The translations under genes and the position numbers were made by a program. Under the pieces are notes generated by a model. The model worked only from the letters and a program-made list of their open reading frames with translations, had not been told where the DNA came from and did no database searches. Below are positions 1-8,947 of a stretch of 64,000 bases of DNA, in pieces (position 1 is the first letter of the stretch; every line of letters begins with the position of its first letter). The stretch is from Acinetobacter sp. ANC 4648. GTDB lineage: Bacteria; Pseudomonadota; Gammaproteobacteria; Pseudomonadales; Moraxellaceae. The stretch covers positions 434,001 through 498,000 of the forward strand of contig NZ_NEGI01000001.1 in NCBI RefSeq assembly GCF_002135345.1. Direction: 5' to 3'.

Positions 1-425
1 GTTTCGAAACGTGTATCACGACCCGTTACAATACCCACCACTTTGCCATCTTTAACAACTGGTACACCGCTGATGTTATTGGCTTGAGTAATTGCAATGA
101 GCTCACGAACTGTGGTTTCAGGTGTCACAGTAATCGGATCTTTAACCATTCCCGCTTCAAATTTTTTCACACGGCGCACTTCAGCAGCTTGTGCAGAAAT
201 ATCCATGTTTTTATGAAGAATACCAATACCGCCATTTTGCGCCATCGCAATTGCCATACGTGACTCAGTCACAGTATCCATTGCTGCTGAAACTAAAGGG
301 ATATTCAGATTTATGCCACGAGTCAGGCGTGTCTTTAAGGAGACATCTTTTGGAAGGACAGTTGAATAGGCAGGGAGTAATAAGACATCATCGAAGGTTA
401 GGGCTTCTTGAACGATAGTCAACAT
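1..425 (-). CDS. guaB: IMP dehydrogenase, N-terminal part (window-truncated)
   Basis: Inosine-5'-monophosphate dehydrogenase oxidises IMP to XMP, the committed step of GMP synthesis in the cytosol. The visible 141 codons start [21 protein letters not shown], the standard GuaB N-terminus. They run through the TIM-barrel start ([29 protein letters not shown]) into the first CBS domain ([22 protein letters not shown]). The catalytic Cys loop and C-terminus lie beyond base 1. The ATG is at 425. A minus-strand TATAAT lies about 30 bp upstream of it (complement of 455-460), so this gene probably has its own promoter. Family assignment is secure. Confidence 0.97.
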   Translation of the reverse strand, partial: MLTIVQEALTFDDVLLLPAYSTVLPKDVSLKTRLTRGINLNIPLVSAAMDTVTESRMAIAMAQNGGIGILHKNMDISAQAAEVRRVKKFEAGMVKDPITVTPETTVRELIAITQANNISGVPVVKDGKVVGIVTGRDTRFE

Positions 426-752
426 AACAGTCTCACTGGTAATTTCCGTGAGCTATTATATACAAATTTCTATTTAAATTTCATTTTTATTGCTAGGTTT
501 TATTCTTTTATAAATTACAGAGCATTGGATTGTACTGAACATATTTCTGCACAAACTCATGAGCACTGTATCTATTGGATACTGAACCAGATCATGACTG
601 GGTTCAATTTTCATTGTTTTAAATGACATTTAAGCCATGGAATCCATAACTGGCCTTAAAATTTGCCCCACCCTTTAAAACTCGCATACTCAAAATTAAT
701 TTTTCTTTACAGAATTTTAAAAAGTGGTTTTCAACTCAATTTTTTTGATTTT
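426..752. other. Intergenic region between guaB and the MBL-fold gene
   Basis: 327 bp of AT-rich sequence. It holds the guaB promoter (minus-strand TATAAT, complement of 455-460) and an imperfect hairpin around 582-603 without a T-run. Short reading frames here lack ribosome binding sites and family resemblance. I see no further gene. Confidence 0.5.
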
Positions 753-1550
753 TTATTCAGGACAAGTAAAAACAGTCTCATCCATCAAATCGATTCCGCA
801 TTGTAAATTTTCAATCCAATCTAAAAACTCATTAATCATCTCTTTACCTACAAAAGGCGTGCCATGCTGCGGTACGATCATTTCAATATCCATTTGCCGC
901 ACCATTTTGACCCATAAACGAATAATGCGATTGGAACACATATAACGTTGATGAAATCCTTTCATTTTAGGAATATGTGCTGCGAAATTATCTAAAGGAA
1001 TAGAGGCATCCTCCACCATCGAAGCCCCCATATCACCTGAAAATAAAATTTTCGCAATCGGATCATAAAATTGAAAATTACCGACTGAATGTAAAAAATG
1101 TGCCGGTACAACAATAATACGGCATTCGCCCAATGGAATCACACCGCCTTGGTCAGGAAGTTCAATCAAGCGTTCAAGCCAACCGCCTTTCATCCGATCG
1201 CTCATAAATGCTGAATTTAAGTGCGGTAAAAAACGTGCCCAAAGTTTAGAAGCTACGACTTTGGCATCGGTATACACTAACCAACGTGGCATTGAAGTAA
1301 TAATATCGGGGTCTTGATGAGATGCCATAACATAATCAAGATTTTGTAGCCGAGTATAGCGATTCAGTTCCATCGTTAATGGCACATAAGTCAAGTCGCC
1401 ACCTGGATCGAGTACAGCAGCTCGCTCATGATCTAAAATTAAAAATTGGTTCGCTTGAACGCCTTCCCCTTTGACTAAACTGGTAAAACTAATGCATTTA
1501 TGCGTACCATTATCAAATAATACTTGTGATGTTGTGCGCTCAAATACCAT
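753..1550 (-). CDS. MBL-fold metallo-hydrolase, flavodiiron (ODP)-like
   Basis: A 265-aa metallo-beta-lactamase fold protein resembling the oxygen-binding diiron (ODP) domain of flavodiiron proteins. The usual HxHxDH motif is replaced by H78-Q-D80-P-D82. With H154 (HFLHS), D173 (SGDMG) and H229 (PQHGTP) it reproduces the six-ligand diiron pattern of rubredoxin:oxygen oxidoreductase, with Asp in place of Glu at the second position. There is no C-terminal flavodoxin domain. The first ATG (1550) is preferred over an in-frame TTG at 1559 because a GGGG sequence sits about 10 nt upstream of it. Predicted cytosolic. A role in O2, NO or sulfur chemistry is only suggested by the family. Confidence 0.8.
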   Translation of the reverse strand: MVFERTTSQVLFDNGTHKCISFTSLVKGEGVQANQFLILDHERAAVLDPGGDLTYVPLTMELNRYTRLQNLDYVMASHQDPDIITSMPRWLVYTDAKVVASKLWARFLPHLNSAFMSDRMKGGWLERLIELPDQGGVIPLGECRIIVVPAHFLHSVGNFQFYDPIAKILFSGDMGASMVEDASIPLDNFAAHIPKMKGFHQRYMCSNRIIRLWVKMVRQMDIEMIVPQHGTPFVGKEMINEFLDWIENLQCGIDLMDETVFTCPE

Positions 1551-1677
1551 GCTATACAAACCCCAAAAATCTTTTTAAAATAAATTGTTATTAATCCCAT
1601 ATAAGATATAAGGAATTTTTAAAAGTTACAATAAATAGACAACTAAAATTAAAGAAAAATAATTTTTTTGCATCAAT

Positions 1678-1702
1678 AAAAAAACCCAATGATGACATTG
1701 GG
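1678..1702 (-). terminator. Intrinsic terminator of the TMEM165/GDT1 gene
   Basis: CCCAATG/CATTGGG stem with an ATGA loop, followed on the minus strand by a run of seven T. It lies just downstream of the stop codon at 1723. Confidence 0.85.
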
Positions 1703-1722
1703 CTTTAAAAATGGTTTAACTT

Positions 1723-2298
1723 TTAAAAGAAATAATATTTCACCAGTGTAGCGATACCGAATACGAGAAAAATAACTGCACTAACTTTATGAATCGTTGC
1801 AATCGGTAATCGATTCGCAAATTTATCACCAATCAATACTGCAGGAACATTCGCGATTAACATACCAAGAGTTGTACCTATGGTCACTAAAATAACACTG
1901 TCATATTTAGCAGCTAAAGCTACCGTCGCAATTTGAGTTTTATCACCAATTTCAGCAAGGAAAAATAAAATAAAGGTTGCGCCAAAAACCCCATATTTTT
2001 GCCATCTATTGATACTTGCAGTTTCATCTTCAAGCTGATCTGGAATCAGCATCCAGAATGCTATTGCAATAAAGCCCAGTGCTAAAATCCAAACTAACCA
2101 TAGCGGACTCACCACTTCAGTAATCCATTGACCCAATAAAGCTGAAATACCATGATTAATCAGTGTTGCAGCAAGAATTGCGAGAATAATAGGGACTGGC
2201 TTTTTAAATCGTACCGCGAGCAGCAAAGCGAGTAATTGGGTTTTATCCCCCATTTCAGCTAAAGCAACAATCAGGGTCGAGGAGAGAAGTTCTTGCAT
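1723..2298 (-). CDS. TMEM165/GDT1 family protein, probable Mn2+ exporter
   Basis: A 191-aa inner-membrane protein with two homologous halves, each with the GDT1 signature: E-M-G-D-K-T-Q near residue 15 and E-I-G-D-K-T-Q near residue 115. About six hydrophobic helices are visible. The family (human TMEM165, yeast Gdt1, Vibrio MneA) moves Mn2+/Ca2+; bacterial members protect against manganese excess. The ATG at 2298 (MQELLSS) is chosen over an in-frame TTG at 2319 because it places the first GDT1 helix at the N-terminus. A yybP-ykoY manganese riboswitch upstream supports a manganese role independently of the protein sequence. Confidence 0.92.
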   Translation of the reverse strand: MQELLSSTLIVALAEMGDKTQLLALLLAVRFKKPVPIILAILAATLINHGISALLGQWITEVVSPLWLVWILALGFIAIAFWMLIPDQLEDETASINRWQKYGVFGATFILFFLAEIGDKTQIATVALAAKYDSVILVTIGTTLGMLIANVPAVLIGDKFANRLPIATIHKVSAVIFLVFGIATLVKYYFF

Positions 2299-2434
2299 AT
2301 TATCGATCCAGGCTAGCAAAAATTACCGATGACCTACCCCTCCCGCTAGCCTATTAGAATAGTTTTAACTATCCGATGCGGAGTGGTAAATCAAAGGTCT
2401 TGCCAACAAAATATAGCTGAATCAACAGCTAAAT

Positions 2435-2545
2435 TGGTTCTTTGCTATGATGACCATGTTCTGTTGAACAATTATGTTGATCATCACCTTTTTACTTTGC
2501 GTAAAAAGTGGCTACTCCCCAATGAAGTGCTTATCATTCTAAAGC
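2435..2545 (-). promoter_or_regulatory. yybP-ykoY manganese riboswitch
   Basis: On the minus strand the hallmark GGGGAGTAGC is present (complement of 2511-2520). It is followed by a near-perfect hairpin (CACTTTTTAC, GCAAA loop, GTAAAAAGGTG) and then the second conserved element ATCAACAT (complement of 2474-2481). Order and spacing match the two-box Mn2+-sensing yybP-ykoY aptamer. Downstream, TAGCTG/CAGCTA with a following TATTTT (complement of 2414-2431) could be part of the expression platform. The regulated gene is a GDT1-type exporter, a typical partner of this riboswitch. Confidence 0.85.
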
Positions 2546-2596
2546 TCTTGTTACTATTTTTCAATCTCAAGCTAGTTAAAAGCAACATTCTAAAAA

Positions 2597-2625
2597 CAAA
2601 AAACCCCGCCAAAGCGAGGTTTTTA
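2597..2625 (-). terminator. Intrinsic terminator of aceEF
   Basis: Minus-strand ACCTCGC / GCGGGGT stem (one wobble pair) with a TTTG loop and a following T-run, 25 bp beyond the aceF stop codon. Confidence 0.85.
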
Positions 2626-2649
2626 TATGTGGACTCTCTTGAGTCCAGC

Positions 2650-4620
2650 TTAAAGCAAGATCGTACGAATATCTGCTAAAATTTTTGTAAGCTTATTGGT
2701 AAAACGTGCTGCATCTGCACCATTAATAACACGATGGTCGTAAGACAATGAAAGTGGCAACATTAAACGCGGATCAAAGTCCTGACCATTCCACACTGGT
2801 TGCATAGTTGCAGGGGAAATACCCAGAATTGCCACCTGAGGCCAATTAACCAATGGAGTGAATGCTGTTCCACCAATTGAACCAAGACTGGTAATAGTAA
2901 AGTTTGCACCTTGTAAATCTTTCGGTGAAAGTTTCTTATCACGCGCTTTTTTACTTAGCTCACCCAACTCAATTGCAATTTGCTTAATTGATTTTTGATC
3001 AGGATTACGTAGGACTGGAACAGTTAAACCATCTGGAGTTGCAACTGCAATTCCCATATGGATTTCGTTACGCAGTAATACACCTTTTTGATCATCCGCC
3101 AAATGACCCGCAAAATACGGCTCTTCTTTTAACAAAAATGCTAATGCTTTAGCAATAAATGCCAAAATCGTTAGGCTGACACCTTGTTGTTTGAAGCCCG
3201 CTTTAAGCTCACCACGCCATGCTTCAAGTTCAGTGATATCCGCCAAATCAAATTGAGTAACTTGAGGAATAAAGTTATTCAATGACAACTGCGGTACCGA
3301 CACTTGTTGTAAGCGGGTCATGGTTTTCACGTCACCACCACCAAATGCACTAAAATCTGGCAATGCGGGTAAACCGGATACAATTGGAGCGGTAGCAGTA
3401 GCTGCTGCTGGAGGTGCTGTTAAACGTGTTTTCACATAAGCAAACACATCATCTTTCATGACACGCTCATGTACACCAGACGCCTGCACATTAGAAAGTA
3501 CCACACCAAGTTCACGCGCCAGCTTACGTACCGCAGGCCCTGCATAAACTTTAGCATTTTCCAACTGTTGCGCTTTAGTCAATTTATCCGCATTTGCTGG
3601 CGTCGTCACTGCAACTGATTTTTCAACTACTGCTTTGGCAACAGGCTGGGCTTCAGCTTGTGCTACAACAGTTTTTTGCACACTGGCTTGTGATTGAACA
3701 GGAGCAGATTGAGCTTCCGTTTCAATCGTCACCAAAGCCGTACCTTGAGAAACAGATTGATTCAATTCCACATGAATAGCTTTGACCACCCCTGCAACGG
3801 TACTTGGCACTTCGACAGAGGCTTTATCCGACTCAGCTACACATAAGCTTTGATCTTTTTCAACACGATCACCTACGCTGATCAAAATTTCGGAAATCGT
3901 GGCTTTTTCGACACCTAAATCTGGAACCGTAATCTCAACAGAACCAGATTGAGTCACAACTGATGCCGCTACAGCTGCAACTGTTGGTACTGGTGCAGTG
4001 ACAGAAGTTGATGCTATTGGAGCTGTGGCTACATTTGCAGTAGGCATAGAAGCTGTTGTTTTCACCGTAATGATGACCACACCTTCTTTAACACTATCAC
4101 CTTCTTGAATCTCAATACTAGCTACAGTGCCTGCAACTGTACTCGGTATTTCTACAGTCGCTTTATCTGACTCCACCACAACAACACTGTCATCAATCGA
4201 AATTTCATCACCGACTTTAACTAAAATTTCTCCGACCAGCGCTTTTTCAACACCAATATCAGGAACTTTAACATCAACGACTTGAGCGCTAGTCAAAACT
4301 GGTTCCGCTGATTGTGTTGGTACAACGGATGCTGATTCAACTTTAACTTCAGCTTGTACAGGTTCTGACTGAGTAATTGATGCAACTTCTGCTGCACCTG
4401 ATTCGATTTCAATTAGTACCTGACCTTCAGACACTTCATCGCCTTCTTTAACCAGAATGCTTTTCACCACGCCTGCTGAAGTGCTAGGCACTTCAACAGA
4501 GGCTTTATCTGACTCGAGCAAGACAATGCTCTCATCTACAACAATTGTGTCACCAACTTTTACCAAAATTTCAGCAACTGTGGCCTTATCGACACCAATA
4601 TCGGGAGTAGTAATTTGCAT
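2650..4620 (-). CDS. aceF: Pyruvate dehydrogenase E2, dihydrolipoamide acetyltransferase
   Basis: E2 core of the pyruvate dehydrogenase complex; transfers the acetyl group from lipoamide to CoA. 656 aa with three N-terminal lipoyl domains (lipoyl-lysines in ESDKAS/ESDKAT near K39, K153 and K266) joined by Ala/Pro/Thr/Val-rich linkers. A peripheral subunit-binding domain follows near 365-405, then the catalytic acetyltransferase domain. The active-site motif reads DHRVING where many homologues have HRVIDG. The ATG at 4620 is preferred over upstream codons: it starts directly at the lipoyl domain (MQITTPDIG) and has a GAGGAG ribosome binding site. It lies 2 nt after aceE and is certainly cotranscribed with it. 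Confidence 0.97.
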   Translation of the reverse strand: MQITTPDIGVDKATVAEILVKVGDTIVVDESIVLLESDKASVEVPSTSAGVVKSILVKEGDEVSEGQVLIEIESGAAEVASITQSEPVQAEVKVESASVVPTQSAEPVLTSAQVVDVKVPDIGVEKALVGEILVKVGDEISIDDSVVVVESDKATVEIPSTVAGTVASIEIQEGDSVKEGVVIITVKTTASMPTANVATAPIASTSVTAPVPTVAAVAASVVTQSGSVEITVPDLGVEKATISEILISVGDRVEKDQSLCVAESDKASVEVPSTVAGVVKAIHVELNQSVSQGTALVTIETEAQSAPVQSQASVQKTVVAQAEAQPVAKAVVEKSVAVTTPANADKLTKAQQLENAKVYAGPAVRKLARELGVVLSNVQASGVHERVMKDDVFAYVKTRLTAPPAAATATAPIVSGLPALPDFSAFGGGDVKTMTRLQQVSVPQLSLNNFIPQVTQFDLADITELEAWRGELKAGFKQQGVSLTILAFIAKALAFLLKEEPYFAGHLADDQKGVLLRNEIHMGIAVATPDGLTVPVLRNPDQKSIKQIAIELGELSKKARDKKLSPKDLQGANFTITSLGSIGGTAFTPLVNWPQVAILGISPATMQPVWNGQDFDPRLMLPLSLSYDHRVINGADAARFTNKLTKILADIRTILL

Positions 4621-4622
4621 GA

Positions 4623-7337
4623 TTATTTCTCCTCGTTTGATGGTTCTGCATAAGGTGCAACATCTTGAACTGAAGGATGAGCTTGAGGTAACCATGCTAC
4701 AGGGCGATCAACATCAAGTTCAAATGAGGAAATTGCATCTTTAACAAGACGCGCATCTACTTCACCCTCATCTGCTAATTTCTTCAAGGTTGCAACCACA
4801 ATGTGCGCTGCATCGACACCGAAGTAACTACGTAAAGTGCCACGTGTATCTGAACGACCATAACCATCTGTACCTAAAGCCACAAACGGACGGTTGTCTG
4901 GAAGATATGCACGAATCTGTTCGCTATACGCACGCATATGATCGGTCGCAGAGACCACAATACCATCTGTTGGACGAAGCATTTGAGAAACCCAAGATTC
5001 TTTGGCTTCTTCCGCTAATGGATGTAAACGGTTATATTCTTCACATGCCATACCATCACGTGCCAACTCATTAAAGCTTGTCGCGCTCCAAACATTGGAA
5101 TGAATTTGATATTCATCACGCAAAATTTTTGCTGCTTTAATCACTTCACGGAGAATGACACCTGAACCCATCAGCTGTACTGTTGCTTTTGTATCTTCTT
5201 CGAGCAAGTACAGACCGCGTTTAATGCCTTCTTCCACATCGTCAGGCATCGCAGGGTGTTCATAATTTTCGTTCATTACCGTCAAGTAATAGAATACACG
5301 CTCTTGATTGACATACATACGTTGTAAACCATCATGCACAATGACAGCCAACTCGTAACCAAAACAAGGATCGTAAGAAATACAGTTTGGAATGGTATTG
5401 GCTAAAATATGTGAATGACCATCTTGGTGCTGTAAGCCTTCCCCATTTAGCGTGGTACGACCTGCAGTTGCACCCAACAAGAAACCTTGCGCTTGAGCAT
5501 CACCTGCTGCCCATGCAATATCACCAATACGTTGGAAACCAAACATCGAGTAATACATGTACATTGGAATCATTGGCAAGTTATTGGTTGAATAACTGGT
5601 TCCCAATGCGGTCCAAGCACTCATCGCACCCGCTTCGTTAATCCCTTCATTCAGCATATGACCATCTTTTGCTTCACGATAGTTCATTAACTGTTCTTGA
5701 TCTTCTGGGGTATAGTTTTGTCCGTGAGCAGCATAAATACCCAGTTGACGGAACATTCCCTCTAAACCAAAGGTACGTGCTTCATCAGGAACGATTGGCA
5801 CAACACGATCTTTAATGGCTTTATCTTTCAACAATGACGCAATTAAACGCACCATCACCATGGTCGTAGATTGTTCTTTACCTGCACTACCTTTTAATAC
5901 GCCGTCAAAGACTGAAAGTTCAGGAATATCTAAAGCTACGCTGTCTTTACGACGCGCAGGAAGATAACCACCTAATGCTTCACGACGTGCTTTCATGTAT
6001 TTCATTTCAGGTGAGTTTTCACCCGGACGATACAGCGGCAAGCCTTCCAACTGATCATCAGTAAATGGTAAGTTAAAACGATCACGTACATAACGTAGTG
6101 AATCTACATGCATCTTTTTGATTTGATGAGTTTTATTGACCGCTTCAATTTCATCAGACAAACCGTAACCTTTGACTGTTTTCGCCAAAATTACTGTCGG
6201 CTGACCATTGCGTGTCATTGCGGCTGCATAGGCTGCATAGACTTTGTACGGGTCATGACCGCCACGATTTAAGTTATCAATATCTTCATCACTTAAATCT
6301 TTAATTAGCTCTTTTGCTTCTGGATATTTGCCAAAGAACTGCTCACGTGTATAAGCACCACCTTTTACTTGGTAACGCTGATAATCACCATCCAGTGCTT
6401 CTTCCATACGCGCTTTTAAAGCACCTGAAGTATCTTTGTCGAGTAGTGGATCCCAATGACGACCCCAAACTACTTTAATGACACGCCAACCAGCGCCACG
6501 GAAAATAGATTCAAGTTCTTGAATAATTTTACCATTACCACGAACAGGTCCATCTAGACGCTGTAAATTACAGTTTACTACCCAAATCAAGTTATCTAAC
6601 TTTTCACGACCAGCCAGTGAAATTGCACCTAAGCTTTCTGGCTCATCCATCTCTCCATCGCCCAGATAAGCCCAAACTTTACGGTCTTCTTCTTTGATTA
6701 AACGACGATTCATCAAATATTTTTGAATATGCGCTTGATAAATTGACATAATCGGACCTAGGCCCATCGATACTGTCGGAAATTGCCAATAATCAGGCAT
6801 TAAGTACGGATGTGGGTAGCTCGATAAACCATTGCCATTCACTTCCCGACGGAAATTATTCAGTTGATCTTCAGTTAAACGACCTTCTAAATATGAACGT
6901 GCATAAATTCCCGGTGCACAATGCCCTTGGTAATAGATCATGTCACCACCGAAATGATCACTATTAGCACGGAAAAAATGATTAAAACCAACGTCATATA
7001 ATGTCGCTGAAGAAGCGAAACTCGCTAAGTGGCCACCTAGATCATCACCTGTTTTATTCGCACGTAGTACCATTGCCAACGCATTCCAGCGAATTAAAGC
7101 ACGGATACGACGTTCCATATCTTGGTCACCTGGCATTGCAGGTGTTTCTTCTACCGAAATAGTATTTAAATAAGGCGTATTGATTCGCTGAATCGGAACG
7201 TGTTTTGCAATTGCTTGTTGATATAATTTTTCCAGCAAAAATGCAGCACGATCGGTTCCCATATGTTGCAAAACGGAATCAAAGGCATCTTGCCACTCTT
7301 GGGTTTCTTGGGCATCTGTATCACCGTAATACGCCAT
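4623..7337 (-). CDS. aceE: Pyruvate dehydrogenase E1 component (homodimeric)
   Basis: Thiamine-diphosphate-dependent E1, which decarboxylates pyruvate and reductively acetylates the E2 lipoyl groups. 904 aa, the usual length of the homodimeric gammaproteobacterial type. The ThDP motif GDGEMDEPES with its downstream NCNLQRLDG is present, as are HFGGDMIYYQGHCAPGIYAR in the N-terminal part and the conserved QHQDGHSH segment. The ATG is preceded by GGAG. A promoter is visible upstream. aceF follows after 2 nt. The dihydrolipoamide dehydrogenase gene is not adjacent in this window. Confidence 0.98.
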   Translation of the reverse strand: MAYYGDTDAQETQEWQDAFDSVLQHMGTDRAAFLLEKLYQQAIAKHVPIQRINTPYLNTISVEETPAMPGDQDMERRIRALIRWNALAMVLRANKTGDDLGGHLASFASSATLYDVGFNHFFRANSDHFGGDMIYYQGHCAPGIYARSYLEGRLTEDQLNNFRREVNGNGLSSYPHPYLMPDYWQFPTVSMGLGPIMSIYQAHIQKYLMNRRLIKEEDRKVWAYLGDGEMDEPESLGAISLAGREKLDNLIWVVNCNLQRLDGPVRGNGKIIQELESIFRGAGWRVIKVVWGRHWDPLLDKDTSGALKARMEEALDGDYQRYQVKGGAYTREQFFGKYPEAKELIKDLSDEDIDNLNRGGHDPYKVYAAYAAAMTRNGQPTVILAKTVKGYGLSDEIEAVNKTHQIKKMHVDSLRYVRDRFNLPFTDDQLEGLPLYRPGENSPEMKYMKARREALGGYLPARRKDSVALDIPELSVFDGVLKGSAGKEQSTTMVMVRLIASLLKDKAIKDRVVPIVPDEARTFGLEGMFRQLGIYAAHGQNYTPEDQEQLMNYREAKDGHMLNEGINEAGAMSAWTALGTSYSTNNLPMIPMYMYYSMFGFQRIGDIAWAAGDAQAQGFLLGATAGRTTLNGEGLQHQDGHSHILANTIPNCISYDPCFGYELAVIVHDGLQRMYVNQERVFYYLTVMNENYEHPAMPDDVEEGIKRGLYLLEEDTKATVQLMGSGVILREVIKAAKILRDEYQIHSNVWSATSFNELARDGMACEEYNRLHPLAEEAKESWVSQMLRPTDGIVVSATDHMRAYSEQIRAYLPDNRPFVALGTDGYGRSDTRGTLRSYFGVDAAHIVVATLKKLADEGEVDARLVKDAISSFELDVDRPVAWLPQAHPSVQDVAPYAEPSNEEK

Positions 7338-7371
7338 AACTTACCTACTCCATACGATCTCTTTTCTATAT

Positions 7372-7401
7372 CTTATATGTATCATGTTTTAGGGTTGTTA
7401 A
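7372..7401 (-). promoter_or_regulatory. Putative sigma-70 promoter of aceEF
   Basis: Minus-strand TTAACA, 18 bp, TATAAG. The -10 lies about 35 bp upstream of the aceE start codon. Confidence 0.5.
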
Positions 7402-7479
7402 GTTATCGTTACAGATGAATGTAAAAACGCACCATTATTTAATAACTAAATAGTCATGCATAATTGTTCATGAAAAAGT

Positions 7480-7508
7480 AAAAAAACCGCCAAATTAGGC
7501 GGTCTTTT
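7480..7508 (-). terminator. Intrinsic terminator of the M23 peptidase gene
   Basis: ACCGCC/GGCGGT stem with a 6-nt loop and a minus-strand T-run. It separates the peptidase gene from the aceEF promoter. Confidence 0.85.
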
Positions 7509-7596
7509 AAACGATGACTATTCAATTCAATGATAGCACTTAAATTATAATGATATTGTATGCAATCAAATGGATATCACATCGCTAGCATAGAAC

Positions 7597-8304
7597 TTAA
7601 GGTAACATGGCTAAATAGCTAGATGGATTTTTACGTTGACCATCTTTAACTACTTCATAATGTAAATGTGGCCCAGTACAACGACCAGTACAACCTACAT
7701 TGGCAATATGTTCACCAGCTTTGACACGATCACCAATACTGGCAATTAAACGAGAGGCATGAGCATAACGCGTGATATAACCATTGCCATGGTTAATTTC
7801 AACATATTGACCATAACCAGTACCCCAGCCAGACTTGGTTACAACACCTGGGCCCGTGGCATAAATCGGTGTACCACTTGGCGCAGAAAGGTCTAAACCT
7901 GAATGATGCTCAGCCTGACCACCCATGGTACGCCCACCATAGCTTGAACTGACACGCTTCATATCAGGAAGTGGGTGCGTTACCAACCATGAATAACCTG
8001 TATTTGCAGAATAATTATTCACAGAATAAGAGTTATTACTACCATATTTCTTAGCAATTGATTCGTTATTTAATTCAATCGGCTTTTCTTGCTGACGTAA
8101 TTTAACATTGATTTGAGTACTTGCAGGCAGATCAATATCATCAGGATGAGTATATCCCCCTTGTGATAATGTTCTTGAAAGCTCCTCTAAACGATCTGGA
8201 GCTGATGTACCTCTGGTTGCATCTAATTGAACTAAATCTGCGAAAGCAACCGAAGCAGCAGAAGCAGCTAAAGAAAAAGCCAAAAGAATACGGCGCGAAT
8301 GCAT
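7597..8304 (-). CDS. Secreted M23 family (LytM) metallopeptidase
   Basis: A 235-aa exported protein. MHSRRILLAFSLAASAASVAFA is a clear Sec signal peptide. The C-terminal half is a peptidase M23/LytM domain with zinc-site motifs HSGLD and HLHYEV and the GxG-rich stretch GPGVVTKSGWGTGYG. The catalytic residues look intact, so it should cleave peptidoglycan cross-links rather than be an EnvC/NlpD-type activator. The domain also contains two close Cys (GCTGRCTG). The ATG at 8304 is chosen because it opens the signal peptide and follows an AGAGG; an upstream in-frame start at 8364 would hide the signal peptide. It sits next to dciA and lpxC. Confidence 0.9.
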   Translation of the reverse strand: MHSRRILLAFSLAASAASVAFADLVQLDATRGTSAPDRLEELSRTLSQGGYTHPDDIDLPASTQINVKLRQQEKPIELNNESIAKKYGSNNSYSVNNYSANTGYSWLVTHPLPDMKRVSSSYGGRTMGGQAEHHSGLDLSAPSGTPIYATGPGVVTKSGWGTGYGQYVEINHGNGYITRYAHASRLIASIGDRVKAGEHIANVGCTGRCTGPHLHYEVVKDGQRKNPSSYLAMLP

Positions 8305-8408
8305 AAAAAACCTCTTGTAACTGTCTTTAAAAGTTCCTTGCGTGATCTCTTCCTTGATATTCACTGAAATGAACGCTTAAGATAGACATAACCATGTAGG
8401 AACAATGT

Positions 8409-8849
8409 ATGTCTGAACCGAAAAACGTCTTCCAACAAACAAGACAACACATAAAAACAGGAAACTTATCGTTTCTCAAAAAGCAAGTTGCTGATTGGCA
8501 AAAACTTACTAAACTAATTCAACCAATTTTGCCTCAACCGGAGCAATGGCAAGTGGTCTGTTATCAATATGGTATTCTGACGATCACCGGTGAAAATCAA
8601 GCCATGATTAGTCAGCTCGGTTACCTTCAAAAGCAATATATTTCTCAATTATCACAAATGCATGAACTAAAAGAGTTACAAAAGATTCATGTTCTTATCA
8701 GAGCAAAAACTCGTCCGGAAATAAAACCCATTAAAACTGCTAAACAAATTACACCAGCAGCACAGGAAATGTTACATAATGCCGCCGCTTTTGTGAGCGA
8801 CCCCAAGCTTAGCCAAGCTATGCTACGTTTGGCAAGCAATAAAAAGTAA
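8409..8849 (+). CDS. dciA: DciA-like (DUF721) replicative helicase loader
   Basis: A 146-aa protein matching the DUF721/DciA family. The N-terminal 100 residues contain the conserved pattern around WQVVCYQYGILTITGENQAMISQLGYLQKQYISQL, a KH-like fold. The C-terminus is loose and Lys/Ala-rich. DciA is the ancestral DnaB-helicase loader in bacteria lacking DnaC; Acinetobacter falls in this group. It is divergent from the M23 peptidase gene (104 bp between start codons) and convergent with lpxC. Family call is good; the biochemical role is from homologues. Confidence 0.82.
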   Translation: MSEPKNVFQQTRQHIKTGNLSFLKKQVADWQKLTKLIQPILPQPEQWQVVCYQYGILTITGENQAMISQLGYLQKQYISQLSQMHELKELQKIHVLIRAKTRPEIKPIKTAKQITPAAQEMLHNAAAFVSDPKLSQAMLRLASNKK

Positions 8850-8947
8850 CCGCACTTTATTTTTATAGAATTAAATACAGTTTAAAATGTGACACCATTC
8901 ACACTAATAATTGTAATAATATAACATTGCCATGCAAAGACAATGAC

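Noticed and set aside
582..603. Imperfect hairpin between guaB and the MBL gene
   Set aside because: It has a bulge and no adjacent T-run on either strand in line with a gene end, so I do not call a terminator.
2383..2679. 98-codon plus-strand frame
   Set aside because: It lies entirely over the riboswitch and aceF terminator on the opposite strand and resembles no family.
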